Shown here piece after piece: positions 46,862-58,516 of a stretch of 64,000 bases of DNA. How positions within the stretch are numbered: position 1 is the first letter of the stretch; every line of letters starts with the position of its first letter. Below the pieces are notes generated by a model, which worked only from the letters and a program-made list of their open reading frames with translations, was not told the DNA's origin and made no database searches. Both the position numbers and the translations under genes were made by a program. The DNA lies in assembly GCA_022393335.1 (NCBI GenBank), contig JAJEKB010019405.1, positions 1 to 64,000 on the forward strand, in the 5' to 3' direction. Origin of the DNA: Macrotrachela quadricornifera. Taxonomy: Eukaryota > Rotifera > Eurotatoria > Philodinida > Philodinidae.

Positions 46862-47049
46862 TGGTGGCGTAATCAGGAAATTTTCACAGAGGGGGCACAC
46901 GGAGTGGGCAAGCCAGCGAAATAAAATTTTACAGGGGGACAACAACTGGTTTTTGGCTGGGTAAAAGACGTTTATAGGAGGAGGCAAAACCGTTTACAGA
47001 GGGGGCATTGGACCCCCTTGCTCCCCATCCCCCGGTGGTTACGCCACTA
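46862..47049. mobile_element. 188-bp hAT-type MITE with 8-bp duplication
   Basis: Ends TGGTGGCGTAATCAGG and, on the other strand, TAGTGGCGTAACCACC are flanked by TTATAAAT (46854-46861) and TTATGAAT (47050-47057), 7 of 8 identical. The interior is G-rich (GAGGGGGCA twice, CAGGGGGAC), in sharp contrast to the AT-rich surroundings. GTGGCGTAAC ends are common among hAT MITEs of many animals. It has no coding capacity. Confidence 0.8.
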
Positions 47050-47860
47050 TTATGAATTATAATAAATAGATTAAAAGTTGTTTTTTTCTATAAAAGTTCA
47101 TTTATTGTTTTATTAAAATTATCTTAAGAACTTTATATTAATTGATAAGTTTTTTTGTATACTAAGAACTATTTCAAAAAAATAAACGTCAATATATTAC
47201 AATATGAACTATGTCGATATTTATTAATATAACAGATTATTTTTTAATAATAACTAAGAACATAATCTATATATATATGTGTAGTCATATATGAAAATCT
47301 TATTTATTCTAAGAAGAATTATTCTTTCGATTCTGAATTTTTATATTTCACGTTCTTTTTTTTTAAATTTTATACATATTTGTTTTATAGAGTTAAATAT
47401 TTTTTAATTCCATTTATCTTAAATAATATGAAAACAATCAAAGATGATCTTCAGTAATGGTTATCGTTTTATTATGATAAAAATTATTTTAATGTTAATA
47501 TGTGTATTTATACAATCATGTATGTGTATGATATTATTTATTTCTATTCTATAGACAATGATTTACGATTTTGTAATATATAATACTATTTTAATATAAT
47601 TACAGTATGATGATTATGACAATATTCTTAGATATTTTATCAGCCAAAAATTTGGATGATCTTCTCAATCCAATATTTATTAATATTTAGTAGTGGAAAT
47701 TAAAATCGATTTTTAATAAATAATATATATATATATAAATAGAGTGTATTCGGAATATTTATGATAAATAATTGACCGAAATTATCATATAGATGAGAAA
47801 TAAAATTTATTCAAAAGGTGACATTATATTCTAATAATAAATGAAGTATTCATCGATATA

Positions 47861-48750
47861 CAGTGGTGTGCAAAAATAATTGCCGTTAGTATTTTACAAA
47901 TTTACTCCACTAAACAGAACGAATATTGAAAGTTCTTTTATATATAGATAAAAGATACAACAGGATATACAAACATAATAATTATTAATTAGCTTTCTTT
48001 CTCCTTAGTTAAAAAATCAGAAAAGCATATAGCTTCATCGACGTTCTCAAATAAATTAAGGTCATTTTTTCCCATGTACATAAACTATGTTCCAGCCAAA
48101 ATGGTATCTTTGAGAAAAAGTTAAAGAAGGGATCAACCTCGTTTTAAATCAAGATCCTGTAGCTAAAGTTTCAGCTCGATACGACGTTTATTAGCCTTTT
48201 AAGATAGGAAAGAAACCCTCGCAACTTGTGACCTCTCTTTCACGTTGAAGATGAATTTTGAGATTTGTGCATTTGGAACAAATTTCATCTAATAGTTGAG
48301 GTCTGTCAACCCTGAAAATCTCACGTCGTTCGAACAATTCGTTGTCGAGGTAGTGTGAAAATCGGGTTGGGACGCCTTTTTTGTTGGTCGTTCTATACAC
48401 CGTAAAGTTCTATTTACTTCTAAGATCCCGTATGGTTGGAGCTCATTTGCATGTCGTTAGATACTATGAACTGCAGCTTTCGTAAAAAATATAATTCTCG
48501 CCACTCAGCGATTGTCCTAGCCTCAGAAGTGTAATTAGATCGCTTGCTATACTAGGAAAGCGGTAGAATCTAGAATTATGAGGTCTCCCACTTTACGAAA
48601 CGTTACTTTTTGAGAAGTTTCACCCTCACTGCAATCTATAGTACATCCTTGATTACTGGTAAAAGTTTGAGAAGAATTCGTTTATGCGCTTGGCAGATAT
48701 GGTTCGAGGAAATGTGTAATTGCAGCGGCAATTATTTTTGCACACCACTG
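47861..48750. mobile_element. 890-bp Tc1-like element with TA duplication
   Basis: CAGTGGTGTGCAAAAATAAT at 47861 and its reverse complement ATTATTTTTGCACACCACTG ending 48750 are each flanked by TA. CAGTGGTG...AAAATAATTG termini are typical of Tc1-like elements. The inverted repeat is short (about 27 bp). The interior is less AT-rich than the flanks and holds a 69-codon minus-strand frame at 48191-48400 (MYRTTNKKGVPTRFSHYLDN...) that I do not recognise. No DDE motif is evident, so this copy is non-autonomous or badly decayed. Confidence 0.75.
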
Positions 48751-50457
48751 TATATAATATTTCGTTTCGCTCTAACTTTAATTATAGCATCATCAATAAA
48801 AATGAAAAAGTATGTTGAATAATATAGAAGGAATTTTCGATTAAAAAAAAACAATAACTTAATAATAAATCATCACATTTTTCTATTTGAACAAGTTGAC
48901 ATAATTTCTACTATTCTCTTTTGTTATTTATTAATTTATCTATTTAATTGACTATTTGAAGAAATAAAAGTCTATCAAATAGAATATACACCTGAAAAGA
49001 TTTACTTGATGTTAGATGCAATTGGGCAGGTTCGTTCCAGATCTGTATGCGAGAATTTCTATACATGTAGAACACTAAAATCCGATTCATTAAAAATTTT
49101 TAAACTCAAGCTGTAATCACTGTTTTCTACTGCAAAATATAAAAGAATACAAATAATTCTATGTGATATTACGATAGTAATAAATTAGTTTTATTTTTTA
49201 ACAAACACTTTATTTCAAATTTGTTTAATAAACAAAGGAAGATAGACCAAAATGAAAATACATATCGTAGATTTCCATTTAACCGTTGTTTATCTGTTAA
49301 TATTAAAATGATTAATCCTTAAGGGTAAGTGTCTGAGAAAACCAGACGATATAGGACACCGACGATAGAGTCACACCTCCGATTTGGCTAATTTTTTAAT
49401 ATATTGTTGGGGGTCTATAGTATAGTATACTCTAAGAATTTCAGCCTGATTGAATCATTTTTTCCTAGGCAAAAACTCAAAGTACGACCAGAATTTTCAT
49501 AGTTTTTTCGATATGGCTTTTCAATGAGTTTTTCATTAATGAATATAAATTTTTTAGACTTCAGATTTTTTCTTTTTCTAACTATAACTATTGAGATATT
49601 ATTCTTTTGCATACAAAGTTTCAAACGCTTCGGCCCATCTTCAAGGATTTTGGAAGCATTACGAGAAGAGCTGATGTTATAACAATATTAGTCAACCCAT
49701 TTGATGCGGGAACAGTCAATCATTCTAATATTTCTAACACTAATAGAGCATATCAAGTAGTACTACTAAAATAATTTTCAGTCTTGTCTATTGAAAAAAG
49801 TAGTAACTTTTAGTAAAATTTACTAGTTTCTACTTTTCATGCTAGATATATAATTGGAGGAGTTTTTTCATGACTGAATGAGATAACATCAATTAGGAAG
49901 CTCTTTATATATAAATCTAATATTATTCTTTCAATTGCTGTTACCATTCTGAACCATTTTTAATAAAAATAAAAAAAAAGGATGCCATATTTACCAACTT
50001 TTTTCTCATTCATTTAAACAATTATAAATCTTGATTTTTTAGCTTTACTAGAATAGTATGAAAATATTTTATATATATCTGTAACTAATCATATCAATAA
50101 ATGAACATTAGTTATTAACTCTGGTTCATTATATACAAGAAAATATTTTTTTAAAATAATTTGTGTTATTTTTAATTCCTTTTACTATGAAGAGTATGTA
50201 ACATACCACTCGAAGATAAAAAGAGAAATTAATCGTGGTTTAGATTTTCTTTTTCAATGTCGTAGTTGATCTATGTGTGCGATATATCCATACATTTTTT
50301 TTTATTTTCTTGTGTTCTATTGGAATGTATTAGGAATATATGCGCACATTCTTGTTCTTTTCATACAGTGTATAAGATCATTTTCACTTTTTCTTATAGG
50401 TTTCTTGTATATACTAGTGCCGTCTCTTCATTCTTGAGAAAAAAATATATATATTAA

Positions 50458-51420
50458 GAGTGTTTCATAAGTTTCGACCCCTCCTATTTAAATTGACATT
50501 ATCTGTATGAATACATATATTGATAGTTGGTTGAAATATACAGTTTTGTAGAGAATGAGAAGAGCCATTATCTGAAAAAAATGATGGAAACTTTGTTCTA
50601 GTTTTGAAAAGTTACGATCATTTTATTCATGATGACCAAGCATTTAACACATTGTGCTTTTGCAAAAACAGAAAAATTCTTTAATGCTTGAGTTATTTAA
50701 GTCGAGTGAAACATTGTTTGCGACATATTTTTACTAGATATTTTTATATGATTCGATAGAGTTCGACAAGTTCTACAAGAGTATAAGTAACAAAAAAATT
50801 CTGATGCTGTTTCCAATACAAAATTTAGAGGAAACCAGAAACACTAAAAAAAATCTTATATATCTTGGACTAAAGAGTATGCTTGTCTTTCGAAAACTTA
50901 ACTGATCGACTGTTAATTTATGTTTCGAGATGCAGTGTCACATATTGAAACTGGAAATAACTCTTCCGACCTTCATGAGTAGACGAAACAGTCGATCAGC
51001 CGAAGTTATTGGAAGTTCAGCATACTCTCTCCAATGCAAGATATATGAAATTTTTATTACTCTTTCTGATTTTCTTCAAGTTTTGTATTGAAAACTCCAT
51101 CAGAATCTTTTTGTTATTCATATTCTGGTAGGGCTCGTCGAGCTCTATCGAACTATATAAAAATACCTAGAAAACGATGTTTTTCTTTAGACGTTAGAAG
51201 CAGATCTTGTTTTTTGCCAAAACGCAATATGTCAAATGCTTAGTCATCATGAATGAAATGATCATAACTTTTCAACACCACGACACAATTTCAATCATTT
51301 TTTCTAGATGACAGCTCTTCTCATTCTCTAGGAAACTGTACATTTCAACCAACTATCTATATATGTATTCATACAAATAACGTCAATTGACATAGAAGGG
51401 TTGAAACTTATGAAACACCC
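50458..51420. mobile_element. 963-bp foldback element (GGGTGTTTCATAAGTTTC ends)
   Basis: GAGTGTTTCATAAGTTTCGA at 50458 and, on the other strand, GGGTGTTTCATAAGTTTCAA at 51420 open arms of roughly 460 bp that pair through TAGTTGGTTGAAATATACAG, CATTTGACAT-like and TATAGTTCGATAGAGC-like blocks to a short centre near 50960. Flanks are TTAA on the left and TTTA on the right. There is no coding sequence. It lies in the interior of the 49.3-54.4 kb element, with its right end exactly at the edge of that element's arm. Confidence 0.7.
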
Positions 51421-51555
51421 TTTATGGTATCCTTTTTCCTTTATTTTTATTAAAACATGGTTCAGAATGGTTACAATAATTGAAAGAATAATACTGAGTT
51501 TATATATAAAGAGCTTCCTAATTGATATTATTTCATTTAGTTATGGACAAAACTC

Positions 51556-53898
51556 TTTTTTTTTAACATGTAAAGGTTATTGTTTCAAAAGGTTAACAAG
51601 TTATACAATCATTATAGACACAACATATTACGGTAGAGAAACGTCTGAATAGATAGAAGAAAAGAGAATGAAGAAGATAATAAATGAAAGGAGAGAAGAA
51701 AAAAAAGGAAGAAAGAAGAGGAAGAATCATAAAATAATGTATACGCATGTGCTTTCATTTACATTCATACTTATTAAATAATTGTTATTGGGAGAAAGAG
51801 AAGGATATTTATCCATTTCTTATGAGTGAACGCATCAAGATATATATATTCTTCTGTTTCTTTGTGGTGTTATTATATCTTTCTTCCACTTGTTTTTAAT
51901 TTCTAAATCGCGTTATATATTTAGATTAAGTTGGATGTAATTATGGGGGGAAAAACTTCATTACAAAATATTCAATTATAGCAATCGACTTTTAAAAATA
52001 CCATATTGTTTATTGTGATTGTTAAAGAAGGTAATAACATTGAATCTGATATGTTGTGCCCTTTCGGATAGTCTATTAGGGAACTTGCTGTTTTTTCGAA
52101 AACCCATTGATTTATAATAGTTCTTAGAAGGTGATATAGCGATTAAAAACGCTGACTATGTTTGTTGAAATACTAGCGCTTCGAGAGACCCTTCTAGGTA
52201 TTTCATAAATTTTTTTCAATATTTGAAAATATAATCTCTTAATGTATATTCTCTAGATAGTATAAGGGTTGTATAATCATCCCAACCACCTAATCCATAT
52301 ACAAGCCGTAATCTCGATATAAAAGTATGTTCGATTTTTGCTTGTTGTTTTTCAGTATAATAAAACTATGCAAAACATTAGCCAAATGAAGTGAGGAAGG
52401 AAAAATGCACAGAATAGTTTTCTTCGTATTTTTGTTTCATTTTTTGGTATTTCAGAAAACAAATTTTTAGAGCACAATATGAATTTCTTGCTTTTTTTAA
52501 TCTATTATCAATATGCTTACTCCATCCTAACTTTGTTCCAATATTTACCCCAAGATATTTGAAATTGCTCACCTATTCTACTCTTGCGTTTTTGTATTCA
52601 ACTAAAGGTCTTGACGGAGAAACCGCGCTATGAATTAACATAATTTTTGTTTTTTCTATATTTACAGGTAGTATATGATCGTCTGAGAATTTTGCGAATA
52701 TTATCATCGTCTTTCTTGCTTGTTCTTCTAAGTATGTTATATTTTCAGAGTTTCTTTTCCAGTGTACCTTTAATAACAAGAGTAAGATCATCTGCATACA
52801 AGTGAGAGACTATTTGCGGAAAATGAGGTGGCAAGTAAAAAAATATGTAAACGAAAAAGTAATGCTGCTAGTGTAGATCCTTGAGGGGCTCCAACATACA
52901 TTTTGATAGATCTTGATTCTGCTTGGCTATGGCTTATGAACATTGATCTTTTTTTAACCAGTTAAACGTCCATCGTATTAAATTTTAAGGTATTTCAAGT
53001 CGCTGTCATATCTTAATTAAAGATGGATACTAGACTCTATCGAATGCTGTTTTGAAATCGATAAAGATCGCCAATGCAGGATGGTTAGGAGCCGCTACTG
53101 TTGGACGTAAATCTTCTATGAGTGATACGATTCTTGTTTGTAGTCTTCTATGTACAGTGAATCTTGATAGTTCATCCGTATGAATCCCTTTTTCATCACA
53201 CCATTTTTCAATTCTTTCAGCTATAATTCTTTTCAACCATTTTCCTAGGTTTGGAAGAAGAGAAATTGATTGAAGGCGGTCTTTCGTGGGATACATACCA
53301 TCTTTAGTTAAGCAAATTCTTTTAGCTTGTTTGCTCTTATTAAAGAAAGTTCCATTCTCAACGCCTTTATTAAATAAAACGATTATTAGATTTAAATATT
53401 CACTTGGAACATTTTTTAAGAGGTATGCAGATGTATTTGTACTATCTAGTGATTTTTTTGATGTGAAGTTTTCCCAATGTCTTAGTACTTCTTCATTTTT
53501 AATATTTTCTATCTCTTTCTAGGCATTTATACATTCAATATGGTATGAATTATTTGTATCATGTATTGATACTTCAAAGTATTTTTCATAATGATCAGCT
53601 AACACATTGGCAATTTCTTGATTATTTTTTATTATTCCATTTGGTAATATCAGACCTTTGAATGATGGAGAATATGGACAAAAAATATTTTTTACATGTG
53701 ACCATATATGGCTGTTGGTTTTCATATTTTTTAACTTATTATCTATTCATGTTTGAAGGTAATTATTTTTCTCTTGTAGAAATAGATTTTTCCAGAACAG
53801 AAAATCATTGAAGTAGTTTAGAAACCGTGTCCTTCGATATTTCCTTTTATATTTGTTGACGTTTTTATCTATCAATATCAAACAAGGTTGCCATGGAT
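51556..53898 (-). mobile_element. 5'-truncated non-LTR retrotransposon with poly(A) and target duplication
   Basis: The element is bounded by AGTTATGGACAAAACTC (51539-51555) and AGTCATGGAAAAACTC (53899-53914), a ~16-bp target duplication. Its 3' end on the minus strand is a run of nine A next to the left duplication (T run 51556-51564). It begins 5' within the region between endonuclease and reverse transcriptase, so the endonuclease is lost. Truncation, poly(A) and duplication are the signature of target-primed reverse transcription. It inserted into the right arm of the 49.3-54.4 kb element. Confidence 0.85.
52378..53890 (-). pseudogene. Non-LTR reverse transcriptase, frameshifted
   Basis: Read 5' to 3' on the minus strand, the linker before RT (KNVNKYKRKYRRTRFLNYFN, then MKTNSHIWSHVKNIFCPYSP) is followed by RT blocks RLQSISLLPNLGKWLKRIIA, FTVHRRLQTRIVSLIEDLR and LAIFIDFKTAFDRV. 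The palm motifs GAPQGSTLAALLF and SHLYADDLTLV (about 52790-52880) come next, then NFKYLGVNIGTKLGWSKHID. The catalytic YADD is kept, but the domain is spread over at least three frames with stops (53725-53519, 53296-53030, about 52880-52790, 52797-52378). The arrangement is Jockey/CR1-like; I cannot fix the clade. It is nonfunctional through frameshifts and loss of the 5' part. Confidence 0.88.
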
Positions 53899-54079
53899 AG
53901 TCATGGAAAAACTCTTCAAATTATATATCTAGCATGAAAAGTAGAAACTAGTAAATTTTACTAAAAGTTACCATATTTTTTTCAATGACCAAGATCGAAA
54001 ATTACTTTGGTAGTACTATTTGATGTGCTGTATTAGTGGTAAAAATATTAGAATGATTGACTGTTGCCACATCAAATGA

Positions 54080-54406
54080 ATTGATCAACATTGTTATAAC
54101 ATCAGCTCTTCTTATAATGCTTTCAAAATTCTTAAAGATCGGCCAAAATATTTGAAAATTTGTATGCAGAAGGATAGTATCTCAATAGTTATAGTTAGAA
54201 AAAGAAAAAATCTGAAGTCTAAAAAATTTATATTCACTAATGAAAAATTCATTGAAAAGCCATATCGAAAAAACTATGAAAATTCTAGTCGTACTTTGAG
54301 TTTTTGCCCGGAAAAAAATGATTCAATCAGGCTGAAATTCTTAGAGTATACTATACTATATACTCCCCAACAATATATTAAAAAATTAGCCAAATCGGAG
54401 GTGTGA
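54080..54406 (+). CDS. Unknown ~109-codon frame inside the inverted repeat
   Basis: The frame reads NISSSYNAFKILKDRPKYLK, then ICMQKDSISIVIVRKRKNLK, SKKFIFTNEKFIEKPYRKNY and ends YIKKLAKSEV. The mirror copy in the left arm (minus strand, about 49415-49690) keeps the same frame with about a dozen amino-acid changes (for example RNASKILEDGPKRLK) and no indels, though it ends earlier at LEYTIL. Strongly basic. It may be part of a protein encoded in the inverted repeats or just a frame kept open by arm similarity. No ATG at the N-terminal end; the first Met is at 54152. I do not recognise it. Confidence 0.25.
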   Translation: MDQHCYNISSSYNAFKILKDRPKYLKICMQKDSISIVIVRKRKNLKSKKFIFTNEKFIEKPYRKNYENSSRTLSFCPEKNDSIRLKFLEYTILYTPQQYIKKLAKSEV

Positions 54407-54534
54407 CTCTATCGTCGGTGTCTGAGTTTCTCAGATACTCACTCTTAATACATTTTTAAAAACAATCCTCTCACATCTAATATCATACTAATTTCTTCAA
54501 TGAAGTATTTTTTTTTAGTTCAAGCCTTAACATA

Positions 54535-54990
54535 AGTTCCTATAATATTGACATGTATGTTTATTGAAATCTGAACATACTAAAAGCATAGATATTTATT
54601 AATATTTATGAAAAATAAAAACAAAATTAATGAATGAAATTTTTCAAAAAAAATCTTTTGTCTCTTTATACAAGTATTTATTTACTTCATCAAATATGTT
54701 AATAGAAATTTTATTTTATATCTCTTAACAAGAATAAATAAAATTAGCTATAATTAATAATATATAAAAATAATTCTATTTTTTATTATGAAAATATTGA
54801 TAATTAGAGTGTATGACGAGTTTTATTAACATTATCAGATATTTTCATTAGTTTTTTTACATCTTGTAACGCTCTTTTTTTTTCTTTAAATAGACTAATT
54901 ATGCTCTACCTAATTGACTATACACTATAGAATTTATTTGATAGTATGTCTATTGATGGACAGATAAAGATAGGACCTGTTTGACATCCA
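54535..54990 (-). repeat. Dispersed repeat, copy B (uninterrupted)
   Basis: The reverse complement of this segment matches 5200-5472 and 6331-6525 as one continuous block. It lies immediately right of the TTAA-flanked element. It serves as the empty-site reference for the insertion at 5473-6330. Confidence 0.6.
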
Positions 54991-56150
54991 TAATCAACAA
55001 TGTATACAAAACACATATACTTCACAAGAGAAGTTTTTTTTTTAAATAATAACTTTATCCAAAAATAATAAATATATTTGAAATTAATATTAATTTCTAA
55101 TGATAAAAAGTCTATGAGAAAATTTTATTGGAAACAATAACTTATTCACATGACAAAAATTAATTGGTGTTGACTTATATTTTAAATAATAATATTTCAT
55201 TTTTTTATGAAAAAATAATTTTAATCAAAATTGAATCTTCTAATAATTTATTATCAAAAAACTTGAAAATATTCAATTAAATCATCAATATGAATGTTTT
55301 TTTACATTGAAATATCATTAAACATGTGACAATGAAAATTTTTTAAACTATACAATAAATATGAATTTGTAGAATATTGATTTGAGTTTGTATAAATAAT
55401 CACACGAGAAGAATCTTTTTTCTTCTTTTATGTTATGAAAAAACATTTTCAAAATCATTGATTTGTCTTTGTTTGAAGAAAGAAAAAAAGAAAAGATGAT
55501 TTAGACAATGGTTATAGATGCATTTGCATAGATATTATGAATTAATTATGATCTATTAAGTTCTATCGTATCGTAGTTTTATAACATATCTATTTATTTA
55601 TTTTAAGAATAGATGAAACTTTTTTAGGTTCAACTGCATGTATATCAAGTTTTTATTCGATGTTTTTAATTTTATGAAAAAAAAATATTTCAAAACAAAA
55701 TAATAAACTTTATTAAAATAATCGAAAATCAATTTTATAAGACATTTTATCTAAAAATTAAAAAAAATAAAACAATATGAACAAGAGTTTTGATTATCTA
55801 ATTTTTCACAACAAGCTCAATTTTGTTTTTTTATTATTTAATTAATTTTTGATCAAATACTAAATGATAATCGTGAACAAGTTTTAGTTTCTGTGTGGAA
55901 TTTTTCAACATGAAACGTTCAGCAGGGAATATTCAGCAAAAGAATTGTTAAGCTTATTGAATGATCACTAGAAGTAGGGGTGTCAATTTATATTTATCTT
56001 CAATTTAATTTATGCGTAAACTAAATTATCAATAATTTAAATTTAAAATAAATTTAACTTATTTGTTTTTCATAATTTATTAAATTTTAAATTAAATTAT
56101 TATATATCTTTCAATATTTAGAATTTTCTAACATTACTGCAAGTAGCCCC
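54991..56150. other. AT-rich stretch with no recognised feature
   Basis: Very AT-rich; no exon, repeat or element end that I can support. Confidence 0.35.
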
Positions 56151-56159
56151 ATATTTTTC

Positions 56160-56370
56160 AAGAATTATGTGTGAGTGATCCTCATATAACTTGTCAAGAG
56201 TTAGGTAGGAGTAGTCCCTACAATTTCTCAAAAGGTATTTAAGGAACTTCCTGGTGACATGCTTGACACTATTTGAAAATAGTTGTTAGAACGATTCAAG
56301 GATTGCATAGAGGTGATCTTGGTATTTTTCAACAGCTATCGGAAGGTGTCTCAAAATACCCTGAGTATCC
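56160..56370. repeat. Degenerate minisatellite-like segment
   Basis: Loose repetition of AGGTGATCTTGGTATTTTTC / AGGTATTTAAGG / AGGTGTCTCAAAATACC phrases, less AT-rich than the flanks. It resembles the decayed arrays at 4.4 and 36.5 kb in style, though the relation is unproven. Confidence 0.25.
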
Positions 56371-56682
56371 TGTATTACTGTCGTTAATTAAGTTTCCAAC
56401 ATTTGAGTCTCAGTTTAATGGAATAATACAATACTATTATCTTTTTTAAACAGCAGTTTTTATCGGCTGTGTATATCAGTATGTGATACATTCAGAAGGT
56501 AGTTATGGTAACGAAACAAAAGTTATATATATATTGTTTATTGTATGAGATACAATCAAAGCTCCTCGAAAATTATATTATCCATATTCATCAATATTTA
56601 TGAAATTTTGTTTTCAATCATCTTATTTTGCTGGCCTTTTTCATTGTAAATGATGTTTTATTGACGTTTTTGACTTATATAG

Positions 56683-57101
56683 AAAATTCTACACATGTTA
56701 AATATGATTTTCATATTGAAAAAAATCTTATATTTCCATTAATATTACGTCCAATAGGAAATCTTTGGTTATCTGCATCACGTTATACATATTTATTTTT
56801 GAAAAAAATATCGGAATATTATTATTCAAATTCATTATTTGATAATATTTGTTATTTACAAAAATGTTTACATAGATATGAAAGTGGAAAATATCAACAA
56901 AAAACTGTTAATTGTAATATTTTATATAATATTTATCCTTATATTAATAGAATATGTTATCAATATGTTTGTCAAGAACATTTTATGTTAAATGATTTAA
57001 CTATTTTATATATTTTGAATATAAATAATATTTTACTTAAGAAAGAATCTTCAAGACTATCTATTCAATCGATTACGAAGATTTTTATTTATTTATTTTA
57101 G
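56683..57101 (+). CDS. Probable terminal exon of an unrecognised gene
   Basis: Acceptor TTTTTGACTTATATAG (ending 56682) leads into an open frame of 138 codons to TAG at 57099-57101, entered with two bases of a codon. It starts (E)NSTHVKYDFHIEKNLIFPLI and includes RPIGNLWLSASRYTYLFLKK, CYLQKCLHRYESGKYQQKTV and a C-terminal LSIQSITKIFIYLF. It is rich in Tyr, Ile, Asn and Leu, as expected of coding DNA at this AT content, with several Cys (NICYLQKC, RICYQYVC). An AATAAA signal lies about 65 bp after the stop (57167). The same frame is open upstream to 56604, so the acceptor choice is an inference. I find no upstream exon and do not recognise the protein. Confidence 0.4.
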
Positions 57102-57694
57102 TTTTAGAAATTCTCGATATTTGATCTGTTATTATAGAATTGTTATACATTTAATATCATCATAAATAAAATTTTATAAGATTATTTTTCTCAAATATAT
57201 TATTCATTAATATATATGAATAATATGAAAATATTATCAGATTCTATTTTTATAAACATTATTTATAAAATTCTTCAAATATAATTTTATTAAATTATCT
57301 TTCCTATAAAACAATAAATTATGTTTTAAAATAATTATAAATATTAATACAGAATAGAAATTTTTATGAATTTCTTTTTCAAATAATTTTACAAATTTAA
57401 CAATTTAAACAGAATTTATGAAAATTAATATTTATTTTAGAAAAATAATAGTTATTATATTTATTTGTTTAATCGATAAATAGTCAATCAGGTAATAATT
57501 ATTATTTATTAAGAAGATATTTGTGTCAAACATGAAAGTTTTATTTAATTATTGATCTGTTGAAATTTCAAATTATAGATTTTATTTATATTATATTTAA
57601 TAAAAATATTTATCAAATAAATTATAATTTAATTAATGTAATCTTTGACATGTTAAATATTAATTTTCAAACAATTTATCAATTGAATATCTAT

Positions 57695-58010
57695 AGAGTG
57701 TTTGAAAAGTCTCCCGTGAAATAAAAGTCACATAATAAGTCTTTAAATATTTGATCAATACGTACAAAGTTTATATCATTTCATAGTATAGTCTATAAAG
57801 TTTAATTTCTTATGTTTATATCCATACTTGTTATTCAAAATGATCACCGTTAACTGAAATAAATAAATCTATTTTTTTTTTCACTTCAGATTTCTATTTG
57901 TAAAATATCTTCTGTAATACTATTTATTACTCAACTGAAGAAAATTTTAGATCAATTATTTAATAGAAAATGGCGAAAACCATTCATTGGAATTATGAAT
58001 TAATAAATTG
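57695..58010 (-). mobile_element. Decayed Tc1/mariner-type transposase C-terminus and element end
   Basis: AGAGTGTTTGAAAAGTCTCC at 57696 has the look of a Tc1/mariner terminal repeat. Reading away from it on the minus strand, the end of a transposase is recognisable: VNGDHFE then stop at about 57834, preceded by a degenerate helix-rich stretch with stops (about 57840-57950). VNGDHFEhll is a frequent C-terminal signature in IS630/Tc1-mariner relatives. The catalytic region and other end are not visible, so this is a fragment. Confidence 0.4.
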
Positions 58011-58516
58011 ACTGCAATTGGAAGTCAATGTGATACTTGTGATGATATACGAAAAATAATCGTCTCGTTTTTTCACGGAAAAAAATTTTCATCATCTTTA
58101 TTTTTTCCAGCATCAGGATGCTGTATTCGTAATTTTATCTTGGTTACTGATAAAATCTCTTTATCCCCATATCAGATACATTTCATTTTTAAAACTAAAT
58201 ATTAACATAAAGACATAGAATGAATAATTTCTTTCTTTTGATCTTATCTAATTGGTCTTTTCTTTCGTTTCATTAAATCAATAGAGGCTATACAACAATC
58301 GAACGATAAATATATCTATCTCGATTGCCATCAAAAAAACATTGGATACCTATATTCATAAATAAAATATGAGAAAGAATATATGTATATTTTTGATTGA
58401 CTATTCACTAGTTTTTTTCTTATTACTAGTAGGATTATATCATTTCGACAAAGATATTATTCATCGATTAGTTTTTTTCCAGTAAGAATGATTAGATAGT
58501 TTTTTGAAATTTCTAG

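Larger units (their letters stand above)
49323..54444. mobile_element. TTAA-flanked long-inverted-repeat element, split by two later insertions
   Basis: GGGTAAGTGTCTGAGAAAAC at 49323 and, on the other strand, GAGTGAGTATCTGAGAAACT at 54444 are flanked by TTAA (49319-49322, 54445-54448). The left arm runs 49323 to about 49990. Its partner is in two pieces, 54444-53899 and 51555-51421, separated by a non-LTR retrotransposon. Together they restore a continuous ~690-bp arm, down to the block ATCAATTAGGAAGCTCTTTA. A foldback element (50458-51420) lies in the interior. Without both insertions the element would be about 1.8 kb. TTAA suggests piggyBac-type mobilisation, but the ends do not begin with the usual CCC, so the class is uncertain. 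Confidence 0.75.

Noticed and set aside
58082..58205. Segment after acceptor TTTATTTTTTCCAG near 58.12 kb as an upstream exon
   Set aside because: The acceptor is strong and a frame is open, but there is no donor in phase with the following exon. Mentioned only as a possibility in the 58.5-kb gene entry.
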